This document shows, in pieces, positions 9,801 to 18,030 of a DNA stretch of 64,000 nucleotides. Source of the DNA: Candidatus Mycobacterium methanotrophicum (GTDB lineage: Bacteria > Actinomycetota > Actinomycetes > Mycobacteriales > Mycobacteriaceae). Both the position numbers and the translations under genes were made by a program. The stretch is taken from the NCBI RefSeq assembly GCF_023515995.1, contig NZ_CP097320.1, positions 1,736,001 to 1,800,000 on the forward strand. The letters run 5' to 3'. The stretch's first letter is position 1. Each line of letters opens with the position of its first letter. The notes beneath the pieces were generated by a model, which was given only the letters and a program-made list of their open reading frames with translations, was not told where the DNA came from and made no database searches.

Positions 9801-9948
9801 GGCGCGCGCCGAGTGGCGCAACCTCGTCCGGGAGGCTGCCGAGGCGACGGCCGGGCCGCAATTCATCGCCCGGATCAACGACGGTTGTGCGCACTGTGCG
9901 CTGCGGCCGAGCTGCCCGGCTCACGCCGGCACCGAGGGGGCGGTATGA
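6802..9948 (+). CDS. adnA: AdnA subunit of the AdnAB ATP-dependent helicase-nuclease
   Basis: One motor-nuclease subunit of the mycobacterial AdnAB double-strand-break resection complex. 1048 residues from the ATG at 6802 (MSYRWDPEARAVLDPG), matching M. tuberculosis Rv3202c in length. It has a Walker A GGPGTGKS (about residue 33), a degenerate Walker B VDDAQQLDP, a SF1 motif GDPSQAVFGFRG, and a C-terminal RecB-like nuclease with VDVKTGK and QLAAYQLAV. Cys residues in TDCPLRW and in CAHCALRPSCPAH form the usual four-Cys iron-sulfur staple around the nuclease. It overlaps adnB by ATGA. Confidence 0.96.
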   Translation: MSYRWDPEARAVLDPGLRGVVRVLGGPGTGKSCLLIHAAAARIAAGADPESVLLLTGSGRIGVSARSTLTATLLRSQQAGPCRAVIREPLVRSVHSYAFAVLRLAAQRAGAPPPRLVTSAEQDEIIAELLAGDMADGADATTAWPAQLRAALGTAGFAAELRELLTRCAERGVDPQQLQRLGRLCGRTEWVAAGQFAHNYEQVMLLRAAVGTAAPRATTLAVGAAELVGAALEAFAVDPELLAAERARIGVLLVDDAQQLDPQAALLVRMLAAGAELTLLAGDPSQAVFGFRGAEPAALLGDDAPSVALTTSHRCAPAVARAISGIAGRLSGGCEIEGAEGDSGSVAVRLAASGGAEAALIADSLRRAHLVEGVPWSQMAVIVRSVPRAAAGLSLALMRAGVPVAAPTVSGSLAEQPAPQALLTVLTAAADGLDGERALTLLTGPIGRVDPVSLGQLRRALRRTEVSGPPSEFADLLVNALGDGGLSRLTPTQARPLRRVRAVLDAAARSHARGQDPRYTLWAAWHRSGLQRRWLAACERGGPVGAQAGRDLDAVTALFDATDRYLSRTAGASLPGLIDHLAALPMPAAGGGPTAAAEQVRVLSAHAALGHEWDLVVIAGLQEGLWPNTIPRGGVLGTQRLLDVLDGITENASMRAPLLAEERRLLVAAMGRARNRLLVTAVGGEASDGGEAALPSPFFSEIAQWDTGGADVALVDGSDRLQPVTAPRVLSTVAVVGRLRGVVCAPQDAVSDALRSCAATQLARLAAAGVPGADPAGWYGMTPLSSTEPLRSGDDHVITLTPSSLQMLTDCPLRWLVERHGGTDARDLRSTIGSMLHALIAESAGSESQLLAALERAWQHLPFESRWYSANELTRHRAMIQTFLAWRARTRSELTEVGVEVDVDGVLDGRGGASVRLRGRVDRIERDAAGRLVIVDVKTGKTPVSKDDAQRHAQLAAYQLAVAEGLVAHGEEPGGARLVYLGRTGPGGATERDQDPLTPEARAEWRNLVREAAEATAGPQFIARINDGCAHCALRPSCPAHAGTEGAV

Positions 9949-12900
9949 CGACATCGGTTGCAGCTCGCTACACTCCCGCCGAATTAGCCTCTGCATTAGG
10001 TCTTTTCGCGCCGAGTGCGGAGCAGGCGGCGGTTATCGCTGCGCCGCCCGGGCCGCTGGTGGTCATCGCGGGGGCCGGCGCCGGCAAAACCGAGACAATG
10101 GCGGCGCGGGTGGTGTGGCTGGTCGCCAACGGCTACGCCGAACCCGGCCAGGTACTGGGTCTGACCTTCACCCGCAAGGCCGCCGGTCAGCTGCTGCGAC
10201 GGGTCCGATCCCGCCTGTCCCGGCTGGGCGGCACCGGATTGACAATCGGCAGCCGGCCGGGCCCGCCACCGGGTGAACCCGCCGGCGCCCCAGTCGTGAG
10301 CACCTATCACGCTTTCGCCGGCCAGCTGCTGCGCGACTACGGCCTGATGTCCGCGGACGCGGCAAAGCGCGCACAGCCCGTCGAGCCGGACACCCGGCTG
10401 CTCGACGAGACCGAACTGTGGCAGCTGGCGTTCGATGTCGTCAACGGATATCCCGGGGAGCTGAACACCGACAAGGCCCCGGCCGCGGTCACCTCGATGG
10501 TGCTGCGGCTGTCGGGTCAACTCGCCGAGCACTTGGTCGACACCGATCAGCTGCGCGATACGCATCTCGAGCTCGAACGGCTCGTGCACACCCTGCCTGC
10601 GGGCCGCTACCAACGCGGCGGACCCAGTCAGTGGCTGCTACGGATGCTGGCCACCCAGGCCGAGCGTGCGGAGCTGGTGCCGCTCATCGACGCCTTGCAC
10701 CGCCGGATGCGGGCCGAGAAGGTGATGGACTTCGGCATGCAAATGGCTTACGCCGCGCGCCTGGCAACCGCCGTCCCGAAGGTCGGCGAGCAACTGCGCG
10801 GGCGCTACCGGGTGGTGTTGCTCGACGAATACCAAGACACCGGATTTGCCCAACGGATGCTGTTGTCGTCGCTGTTCGGCGGGGGAGTCGACGATCAGTT
10901 GGCGCTGACCGCCGTCGGCGACCCAATCCAATCGATCTATGGGTGGCGTGGCGCCTCGGCGACCAACCTGCCCCGGTTCAGCACCGACTTCCCGCGAACC
11001 GACGGCAGCCCGGCGCCGGTACTCGAACTGCTAACCAGCTGGCGCAATCCCCCGCGCACACTGCGCGTGGCCAACGCCGTGGCGGCGGACGCGCGGCGAC
11101 GATCGGTGGCGGTGCGCGCGCTTCGTTCTCGCCCCGGTGCTGGGCCCGGCACCGTCTGCTGCGCGCTGCTGGCTGACGTGCAGGCCGAGCGGGAGTGGGT
11201 CGCCGATCATCTGCATCGGCGCTATCAGCGGGCCGCCGACGACGGTGTCGCACCCCCGACCGCCGCGATCTTGGTGCGGCGCAACGCCGATGCCGCACCG
11301 ATGGCGGCCGCGCTGCGCGCGCGCGGCGTCCCGGTGGAGGTCGTCGGGCTGGCCGGATTGCTGTCGGTGCCCGAGGTCGCCGACGTGGTCGCGATGCTGC
11401 GGCTGGTTGCCGACCCGAGTGCCGGTACAGCCGCAATGCGGGTTCTCACCGGTCCCCGGTGGCGGCTCGCAGCCCGCGACATCGCCGCGCTGTGGCGCCG
11501 CGCCGTGGCGATAGACGGCGGGCCTGCAGCGCGCAGCGGTGATACCGCCGAGCGGATCGCCGAGGCGGCCGGGCCGGAGGCTGAGGCCGCGGGCCTGGCC
11601 GACGCTGTCGCCGACCCGGGGCCGGCGAGCGAGTATTCGGTGGTCGGGTATCGGCGCATCGTTGCACTCGCCGAGGAGTTGAGCGTGCTGCGCGGCCATC
11701 TCGGCCATCCACTTCCCGACCTGGTCGCCGAGGTGCGCAGGCTGCTCGGCGTCGACTGTGAGGTCAGGGCGGCGATGCCCGCCGCGTCAGGGTGGTCGGG
11801 CGCCGAGCAGCTGGACGCCTTCGCCGACGTGGTCAGCCGCTACGCCGAGGCGGCGACCGCGGCCTGTCTCGACGGTTTGCTGGCCTACCTGGATGCGGCC
11901 ACTGTCGTCGAGAACGGCTTGCCCCCGGCCCAGAGCGTCGTCGCCCACAATCGGGTGCAGGTGCTGACCGTGCACGCCGCTAAGGGTTTGGAATGGCAGC
12001 TGGTCGCCGTGCCTCACCTGTCGGCGGGAGTGTTCCCGTCGACCGCGCAGGCGCGCACCTGGCTGACCGACGCCGCGGACCTGCCGCCGCTGCTGCGCGG
12101 CGATCGCGCGTCGGCGGGTGCGCACGGCGTCCCGGTGCTGGACACGTCGGACGTGACCGATCGAAAGCAGCTGTCCGACAAGATATCCGCGCATCGTCGC
12201 CAGCTTGAGCAGCGTCGCCTCGACGAGGAACGCAGGCTGCTTTACGTGGCCATCACCCGCGCCGAAGACACCCTGCTGCTGTCCGGTCACCATTGGGGCG
12301 CCACCGGGATCAAGCCGCGCGGCCCGTCAAATTTCCTGACTGAGCTCAAAGACATCATCGACCGGTCGGCCGCCGCCGGCGAACCATGCGGTGTGATCGA
12401 GCAGTGGGCGCCAACGCCGGCCGATGGCGACCGAAACCCCCTGCGCGACAGCATTCATGAGGCGGTGTGGCCGGTCGATCCGCTGGACGGACGCAGCGCC
12501 GACGTGCAGCGCGGGGCCGCCCTGGTAGCCGCGGCGATGTCGGCGCATGCACCACCGCCGCCGGCCGACGCCGACACCGAATGTTGGGCCGCCGACGTCG
12601 ATGCACTGCTGCGCGAGCGTGCCCGCGCCGCACACCAGCCGGCGCCAACGCTGCCGAGCCAACTGTCGGTCAGCAGCCTGGTGGACTTGGCCCGCGAGCC
12701 GAAGCACGCGGCACAGCGGCTGACGCGCCGGCTCCCGATGCGACCAGACCCGCACGCATTGCTGGGCAACGCATTTCACGAGTGGGTCCAGCGGTTCTAC
12801 GGTGCCGAGCGGCTCTTCGACCTCACCGACCTGCCGGGCGCGGCGGACACCGACACTACGCAGCCCGATGCCGATGAGCTGGCCACGCTGCAGGCGGCGT

Positions 12901-13253
12901 TCCTCGCGTCACCGTGGGCTTCTCGGACGCCGGTGGACGTCGAGGTGCCGTTCGAAATGGCCATCGGCGACACCGTGGTGCGTGGCCGCATCGACGCGGT
13001 TTTCGCCGACCCCGACGGCGGCGCCACCGTGGTGGACTGGAAGACCGGTGAGCCCCCGCGGGCGCCGGAGGCCGCCCGACACGCCGCCATCCAGCTCGGC
13101 GTCTACCGGCTGGCCTGGGCTGCGCTACGCGGATGCCCGGAATCATTGGTGCGCACTGCGTTTCATTACGTGCGCCCTGGCGTCACCGTCGTCCCCGACG
13201 TGCTGCCGGGGCCCGACGAGCTGGCCGCGCTCCTGGCCCAGCCCGCCGGTTAG
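9945..13253 (+). CDS. adnB: AdnB subunit of the AdnAB helicase-nuclease
   Basis: UvrD-like translocating motor plus nuclease; in the studied mycobacterial complex this subunit drives translocation. 1102 residues from the ATG overlapping the adnA stop. Motifs in order: Walker A AGAGAGKTETMAARV (about residue 43), LTFTRKAAGQLLRRV, Walker B LLDEYQDTG, GDPIQSIYGWRGA, VLTVHAAKGLEWQ, RRLLYVAITRAED, and the C-terminal nuclease motif VVDWKTGEPP with AIQLGVYRLAW. Gene order adnA-adnB-K+ channel-nudC is the same as in M. tuberculosis Rv3202c-Rv3199c, apart from the DoxX-like gene on the other strand. Confidence 0.97.
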   Translation: MTTSVAARYTPAELASALGLFAPSAEQAAVIAAPPGPLVVIAGAGAGKTETMAARVVWLVANGYAEPGQVLGLTFTRKAAGQLLRRVRSRLSRLGGTGLTIGSRPGPPPGEPAGAPVVSTYHAFAGQLLRDYGLMSADAAKRAQPVEPDTRLLDETELWQLAFDVVNGYPGELNTDKAPAAVTSMVLRLSGQLAEHLVDTDQLRDTHLELERLVHTLPAGRYQRGGPSQWLLRMLATQAERAELVPLIDALHRRMRAEKVMDFGMQMAYAARLATAVPKVGEQLRGRYRVVLLDEYQDTGFAQRMLLSSLFGGGVDDQLALTAVGDPIQSIYGWRGASATNLPRFSTDFPRTDGSPAPVLELLTSWRNPPRTLRVANAVAADARRRSVAVRALRSRPGAGPGTVCCALLADVQAEREWVADHLHRRYQRAADDGVAPPTAAILVRRNADAAPMAAALRARGVPVEVVGLAGLLSVPEVADVVAMLRLVADPSAGTAAMRVLTGPRWRLAARDIAALWRRAVAIDGGPAARSGDTAERIAEAAGPEAEAAGLADAVADPGPASEYSVVGYRRIVALAEELSVLRGHLGHPLPDLVAEVRRLLGVDCEVRAAMPAASGWSGAEQLDAFADVVSRYAEAATAACLDGLLAYLDAATVVENGLPPAQSVVAHNRVQVLTVHAAKGLEWQLVAVPHLSAGVFPSTAQARTWLTDAADLPPLLRGDRASAGAHGVPVLDTSDVTDRKQLSDKISAHRRQLEQRRLDEERRLLYVAITRAEDTLLLSGHHWGATGIKPRGPSNFLTELKDIIDRSAAAGEPCGVIEQWAPTPADGDRNPLRDSIHEAVWPVDPLDGRSADVQRGAALVAAAMSAHAPPPPADADTECWAADVDALLRERARAAHQPAPTLPSQLSVSSLVDLAREPKHAAQRLTRRLPMRPDPHALLGNAFHEWVQRFYGAERLFDLTDLPGAADTDTTQPDADELATLQAAFLASPWASRTPVDVEVPFEMAIGDTVVRGRIDAVFADPDGGATVVDWKTGEPPRAPEAARHAAIQLGVYRLAWAALRGCPESLVRTAFHYVRPGVTVVPDVLPGPDELAALLAQPAG

Positions 13254-13284
13254 GCGTTGCGGCGTACCTTGAACGCCTCGGCGA

Positions 13285-13644
13285 TCATCGGGATTGCAAC
13301 GGCAGCCGGGCCAGCGCGGCGATGCGCATCGGGCATGGCTTGTCCCACCACAGTCGAACCATGTTGACGTTCGCCGGGAACACACCGACGAACAATGCCG
13401 CGGCCGCCAGTGCAGCGTTGCGCCGAGTCCGTCGGGCCAGCAGCAGGGCGCCGATCGTAACCTCGGCGACACCGCAAACATAGGTATAGAGCCGCGGACT
13501 GCCGGGCAGCTCGGCGCGGACGATCTCGTCGAACGGTTTCGGCGCCAAAAAGTGGACGGCGCCGACGCCGAGCAGCAGCGCCGCCATCCAGTATGCGGCT
13601 GCCTGGCTGGCGCCACGCTGAGCTATTGGTGTGGTGGCGGTCAT
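13285..13644 (-). CDS. DoxX-like integral membrane protein, C-terminus frameshifted
   Basis: 119 residues with four hydrophobic segments (AAAYWMAALLLGVGAVHFL, the TYVCGVAEVTIGALLLA region, ALAAAALFVGVFPANVNM and so on) typical of small DoxX-family membrane proteins of unknown function. It is convergent with adnB. The frame ends ARLPLQSR, but one base out of frame the strand continues IPMIAEAFKVRRNA and then stops at 13250-13252, which is the tail I expect for this family. A single missing A near 13307 therefore shortens the protein; the intact gene would run 13250-13644 and overlap the adnB stop. Confidence 0.75.
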   Translation of the reverse strand: MTATTPIAQRGASQAAAYWMAALLLGVGAVHFLAPKPFDEIVRAELPGSPRLYTYVCGVAEVTIGALLLARRTRRNAALAAAALFVGVFPANVNMVRLWWDKPCPMRIAALARLPLQSR

Positions 13645-13683
13645 GGTTACATTGTGTCGTGCGCCCGCTCGAGCCGACGAACT

Positions 13684-14751
13684 GTGGCCAAAACTAGTCG
13701 GCGGCCGGGCGATCTCGACCAGACGCTGACCAAGCGCCCGGCGTATGCGCTGGTCGGAGTGCTGCGGGTTCCGGAACTGCCGATCGGCCCGGTGCGCGCC
13801 ATCTGGCGGCGAGTGTTGATCGCACTGCTCGCGCTACTGGTCGCGGTGATCACCGTCTACCTCACCCGGGGCGGATACGTAGACGTCCGTGGGGACCGGA
13901 TGTCGCTTCTGGACTGTGTATATTTCGCGACGGTGTCGCTGACGACCACCGGCTACGGCGACGTCACCCCGTACTCGGAGTCCGCCCGGCTCACCAACAT
14001 CCTGATCATCACCCCGCTGCGGATCCTGTTCATCGTCGTGTTGGTTGGTACGACGCTTCAGGTGCTCACCGAACGGTCCCGGCAAGCGTGGAAGATTCAG
14101 CGTTGGAGGAGCAGAGTGCGCAACCATACCGTCGTGGTCGGCTACGGCACCAAAGGCAAAACCGCCGTCGCCGCGATTCTCGATGACGAAAACAGTCCCA
14201 AGGACGTCATTGTCGTCGACACCGACACGACCGCCCTCGGCCACGCCTCCAACGCCGGCCTGGTCACCGTGCACGGCGACGCGACCAAATCCGATGTGCT
14301 GCGTCTGGCGGCTGTCCAGCACGCGTCGGCGATCGTCATCGCGACCAGCCGCGACGACACCGCGGTGCTGGTCACGCTGACCGCCCGTGAAATCGCGCCC
14401 AATGTCAAAATCGTGGCGTCGATTCGGGAGGCCGAAAACCAGCATCTGCTAAAGCAATCCGGCGCGGACGCGGTGATCGTCTCCTCGGAGACGGCGGGCC
14501 GGCTACTGGGCGTGGCCACCACCACGCCCAGCGTGGTGGCGATGATCGAAGACCTGCTGACGCCGGCCGAGGGATTCGCCATTGTCGAGCGGGACGTTGA
14601 GCAAAGCGAGGTCGGCGGCTCTCCGCGGCATCTGTCCGAAATCGTGCTCGGGGTGGTGCGCGACGGCCAGTTGCTGCGGGTCGACGCACCCGAGGTCGAC
14701 GCCATCGAGGCCGGCGACCGGCTGCTGTATGTGCGCAGTCCGAGCACGTGA
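13684..14751 (+). CDS. Two-TM potassium channel with RCK/TrkA-N domain
   Basis: 355 residues from the GTG at 13684, equal to M. tuberculosis Rv3200c. Two membrane segments flank a pore loop: RVLIALLALLVAVITVYL, the selectivity filter TTTGYGDVTP, then LLRILFIVVLVGT-type helix (residues about 40-130). A Rossmann RCK domain follows (VVVGYGTKGKTAVAAIL, VVDTDTTALGHA, VHGDATKSDVL), then a C-terminal RCK_C-like segment. This layout is that of ligand-gated K+ channels such as MthK. It lies downstream of adnB in the conserved order. Confidence 0.92.
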   Translation: MAKTSRRPGDLDQTLTKRPAYALVGVLRVPELPIGPVRAIWRRVLIALLALLVAVITVYLTRGGYVDVRGDRMSLLDCVYFATVSLTTTGYGDVTPYSESARLTNILIITPLRILFIVVLVGTTLQVLTERSRQAWKIQRWRSRVRNHTVVVGYGTKGKTAVAAILDDENSPKDVIVVDTDTTALGHASNAGLVTVHGDATKSDVLRLAAVQHASAIVIATSRDDTAVLVTLTAREIAPNVKIVASIREAENQHLLKQSGADAVIVSSETAGRLLGVATTTPSVVAMIEDLLTPAEGFAIVERDVEQSEVGGSPRHLSEIVLGVVRDGQLLRVDAPEVDAIEAGDRLLYVRSPST

Positions 14752-14813
14752 GCGTGGCGATCGCAAGCGCGGCGGAGCCGGGCGCAGCGTGTCGCCACAG
14801 GAGGGTGTAGCAG

Positions 14814-15743
14814 ATGGACTTTCAGTTGCAAAGCGTGCCGTTGCTGTCGCGCATCGGCGCCGACCGCGCCGATGCCGTGCGAACCGACGTCAATGCGGCC
14901 GCTGAGGGCTGGCCCGAAGCCGCTCTGCTACGGCTGGACTCGCGCAATCAGGTGTTGGTCGCCGACGGCCGGGTGGTGCTGGGCAGCGCGAAGGCATTGG
15001 CCGACAAGCCACCGCCGGATGCGGTGTTTTTGGGCCGCATCGAAGATGGTCGACAAGTGTGGGCGGTCCGCGGCCCACTGGAACCACCCGACGATCCGAA
15101 CCTGTCAACCGTAGTGGCCGATCTGCGCCGGGCAGGCCAGCTCTTCGACGACGTCGGCGCACAGCTGGTGTCGTCGGCCGCAGCGCTGCTGAACTGGCAT
15201 GCCAGTGCCCGGTTCAGCTCGGTGGACGGTTCGCCTACCAAGCCGGCCAGGGCCGGCTGGGCCAGGGTCAATCCCGTCACCGGTGACGAGGAATTCCCGC
15301 GCATCGACCCGGCAATGATCTGCCTGGTGCATGATGGCGGCGACCGGGCGGTGCTGGCCCGTCAAACGGTGTGGCCGCAACGGATGTTCTCGCTGCTGGC
15401 CGGCTTCGTCGAAGCCGGCGAGTCGTTCGAAACGTGTGTCGCGCGGGAAATCCGCGAAGAAGTCGGCTTGTCGGTCCGCGACGTGCGCTATCTGGGCAGC
15501 CAGCCGTGGCCGTTCCCGCGCTCGCTGATGGTCGGCTTTCACGCGATCGGCGATCCCGACCAGGAGTTCTCCTTCAACGACGGGGAGATCGCCGAGGCGG
15601 CCTGGTTCGCCCGCGACGAGGTGCGCGCCGCGCTGGCGCTTGGTGATTGGAGCAGCGCCGCGGACGCGCCGCTGCTGCTACCCGGATCGGTATCGATCGC
15701 GCGGGTGATCATCGAATCCTGGGCTGCGCTCGATGCCGGGTAG
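14814..15743 (+). CDS. nudC: NADH pyrophosphatase
   Basis: Hydrolyses NADH and NAD+ to mononucleotides; also removes NAD caps from RNA in other bacteria. 309 residues. The Nudix box is complete (GFVEAGESFETCVA then REIREEVGL), followed by the NADH-specific SQPWPFPRSLM motif. The four-Cys zinc ribbon of E. coli NudC is missing (the region reads HASARFSSVDGSP), as also in the M. tuberculosis protein. The ATG at 14814 follows GGAGGGTGTAGCAG. Conserved gene order ends here; the expected glutaredoxin-like and uvrD2 genes do not follow. Confidence 0.95.
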   Translation: MDFQLQSVPLLSRIGADRADAVRTDVNAAAEGWPEAALLRLDSRNQVLVADGRVVLGSAKALADKPPPDAVFLGRIEDGRQVWAVRGPLEPPDDPNLSTVVADLRRAGQLFDDVGAQLVSSAAALLNWHASARFSSVDGSPTKPARAGWARVNPVTGDEEFPRIDPAMICLVHDGGDRAVLARQTVWPQRMFSLLAGFVEAGESFETCVAREIREEVGLSVRDVRYLGSQPWPFPRSLMVGFHAIGDPDQEFSFNDGEIAEAAWFARDEVRAALALGDWSSAADAPLLLPGSVSIARVIIESWAALDAG

Positions 15744-16022
15744 TTAAGGACCAAGGTCGGTTGTCAACGATCGCGGTTCGCGTGTCGCGTTTTTCGCTTC
15801 CACGCCGCTGATTGAGGCGATGCTGGTGATGGGCGTGCTGGGTTCGGGCCGGTAGGGCTCTTTTTTGTTGTAGCGCGGCAGTGGGGATTTGACCTTGCGC
15901 ACGCTGGTGCCTGGTCGCCGCGGTGGGAGCACGTCGGCGAGGGGTCGGTCGCCGGGTCGGGATTCGACCGCTGTGAGCACGGCCCGGCGGATCGCCTGGT
16001 AGACGGTGAGCAGCGCCCCGCC
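15744..16022 (-). pseudogene. C-terminal relic of an IS4-family transposase
   Basis: The minus strand reads ALLTVYQAIRRAVLTAVESR, then LADVLPPRRPGTSVRKVKSP and LPRYNKKEPYRPEPSTPITS. This resembles the end of actinobacterial IS4-type transposases (LLTTYQALR..., then PPR..RTSPR..KR..S.Y). The DDE catalytic region is absent. The homology stops near 16022, where a fragment of another gene begins on the opposite strand. Confidence 0.6.
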
Positions 16023-16810
16023 CGCGCATCTCTCCGTCAGGGTGCCGTGGCACGACACCGACTGGACCGGCCGGGTGTGTGGGAACCCTGGAAGGAACCA
16101 CTTCTGCTCCGTGCTGAAGAACATCAAGGAAAAGAAGAACTCCGAGATCGAAGCCGAGGACAGCGGGCTGTCGTGGATTGATCTGTCCCGGGACCGGGTC
16201 CCGCCCTGCGTGTTTGAGCGCGGCGGGTTCATGCGCGAGTCAACAGCCCCAGGGCGGCTTCGCCGTCCTCCGTGGAGGTTGAAAATTTTTCCCTGATCTC
16301 GCGTTGACGGGGGGTCGGGTCGCGCAGGATGTGGTGGTGCGTATCGCGGTCGATCCCGGTCGCTTTGTGGTGCTGCTGAGCCTGTGAGTCAACTGTATAG
16401 TGCCGCTACGCGCACCATCGACGCGTCCACCGTGGCCGATGCGGAACTCCTAACCAATCCCTACCTGTTCTATGAGATCGACCGGCGCCGCCGGGACGGC
16501 ATCGGCCTGGGCATCATCGACCGGGGCATGTTCCCTCGGTTCGCGACCGCCCAAGCAACCCTCGATCTTCACCCCTGCTCCAACCCGTTGCCGAAGCTTC
16601 CGACGATCGACGTGTCCGCGCCCTCGGCGGCAAGCTCGAAGAGGTCGGTTTCGGGATCGCATGCCGGGTCGAGGTCCAGGTCACCGAGCCGCTTTCGGAG
16701 CCGTGGTTCGTCGAGCAGACGCTCGCCGGGTTCCTCCGAAAATCTGGTCGCTGGGATGAGGAGTTCGGGTACGCCGTTGTACCCGGCGTGGAGCTGTCCA
16801 CCCAGCCGGT
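16018..16810 (+). pseudogene. Fragments of a RecD-like AAA helicase gene and unassigned sequence
   Basis: 16018-16245 reads APPAHLSVRVPWHDTDW and RVPPCVFERGGFMR, which I recall as the N-terminus of large actinobacterial RecD-like ATP-dependent helicases. About 150 bases later, 16390-16545 reads DAELLTNPYLFYEIDRRR and LGIIDRGMFPR, which resembles a middle segment of the same family. The pieces are out of register and the ATPase domain is missing. A further frame (about 16610-16910) looks coding (FGIACRVEVQVTEPLSEPWF) but I cannot assign it. Treat as a decayed, deleted gene. Confidence 0.45.
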
Positions 16811-17039
16811 GAGGACGAGTAGACGGTTCATCTCCGGCGGCATGATGACGACGATCAGGGTCTGCCGAGGAACCGACCGGTGGCTGGTATGGCTTTGGTG
16901 GTCATGGTGACGGTGTCGATCCGAGGGGACTTGCTGGGGCAGAACCGATTCCGGTCCGGTCGGTATCAACACCAGTTGGCCCCTTCCCGGCCAGGACGTG
17001 GTAGACCACGCCGGTGACTCATGTGCGTCCAAGCAGGCG

Positions 17040-17621
17040 ATGATCGTCGTCCGCACCGTCGAATCCGGAGAGCAGGCCGTGGCCGAGGGCCAGCTGGTCT
17101 GTCCTCACCGCGGCTGCGGCGGCACCCTGCAGCGGTGGGGCTACGGTCGCCGCCGGCACGTCCGCGGCCTCGGCACACAGGTGATCAACGTGCGGCCCCG
17201 GCGGGTGCGCTGCGGCACCTGCCAAACCACCCATGTCCTGCTGCCGGCGTCGTTGCAGCCACACCGCGCGGATGCCACCGAAGTGATCGGCACCGCGCTG
17301 GCCAACAAAGCCGCAGGTATGGGGCATCGGCGGATCGCCACCGCGCTGGGGCGCTCACCATCGACTGTGCGTCGCTGGCTGCGCCGCGGACGCGACCATG
17401 CTCATCTGACACGGCTATGGCAGTGCGGCGCCCAGCAACTGATCCGGCTTAACGCCGACGCGTTCAATCAGCTGACCGCGGCCGGCAACCCGTTGCGCGA
17501 CGCGCTCACCATGCTGGCTGCCGCGGCCTGGTGGACGCAGCGGCGGTTGGACATCAATGAACCCCTGTGGACTCTCATCGGCCTACACACCGGAGGCAGG
17601 CTTCTGGCGGCACCGGGCTGA
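17040..17621 (+). CDS. DUF6431-type zinc-ribbon/HTH protein of a mobile element
   Basis: 193 residues from the ATG at 17040 (MIVVRTVESGEQAVAEG). It has a zinc ribbon (CPHRGCGGTLQRWGYGRRRH, then CGTCQTTHVLLP) and a helix-turn-helix (GMGHRRIATALGRSPSTVRR), the layout of DUF6431 proteins that accompany actinobacterial transposons. The biochemical role is unknown; a DNA-binding helper or repressor is plausible. It lies directly upstream of a truncated tyrosine recombinase, and its last residues run into the sequence that replaces that recombinase's N-terminus. Confidence 0.65.
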   Translation: MIVVRTVESGEQAVAEGQLVCPHRGCGGTLQRWGYGRRRHVRGLGTQVINVRPRRVRCGTCQTTHVLLPASLQPHRADATEVIGTALANKAAGMGHRRIATALGRSPSTVRRWLRRGRDHAHLTRLWQCGAQQLIRLNADAFNQLTAAGNPLRDALTMLAAAAWWTQRRLDINEPLWTLIGLHTGGRLLAAPG

Positions 17622-17734
17622 TTCGCCCTGCGGCTCGATCTACGGGGTCGGGCTTTGCTCTCGCGCGCCCGACTGCCGCCGTCACCGTGAACACCAACGC
17701 GCGCCGCCACGGCGTCATGACGCTGCCAGGTTGA

Positions 17735-18030
17735 TGTTCACCCGCGCCAACGCCACGCTGGGGGCGAATTGGTCGCTGCACGATCTTCGCCACACCGCGG
17801 CGTATCGGATGGCTCGGGATCCGCAGGTCTCTCTCTGCGACGTGCAATGGGTGATGGGTCACGCCCATCTTTCGACCACGCAGCGCTATCTCAACCCGCT
17901 GGCCCAGGACGTGATCGAGGGCGTGTTGGCCTTCCACGCCCGCCGAGCCGAACACGGACCGGTGTCGCCGCCGGCGGCTGGATACCGCGCCGAGAGCCTT
18001 CAGATGTTATTCGGTAAGGACGCCGTGTGA
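17735..18030 (+). pseudogene. C-terminal half of a tyrosine recombinase (integrase)
   Basis: The frame reads MFTRANATLGANW, then SLHDLRHTAAYRMARDP and VQWVMGHAHLSTTQRYL, covering the last three catalytic elements of a phage-type integrase (H-x-x-R, H/W and the nucleophile Tyr). The N-terminal SAM-like domain and the first catalytic Arg are absent upstream. The TGA is overlapped by a GTG (GTGTGA at 18027) that starts the next recombinase, so this was the first of two coupled recombinases, as in Tn554-type elements. Confidence 0.75.

Noticed and set aside
13294..13683. N-terminal extension of the K+ channel frame to 13294
   Set aside because: The extension is antisense to the DoxX-like gene and has no homology; the GTG at 13684 gives the exact length of the M. 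tuberculosis protein.
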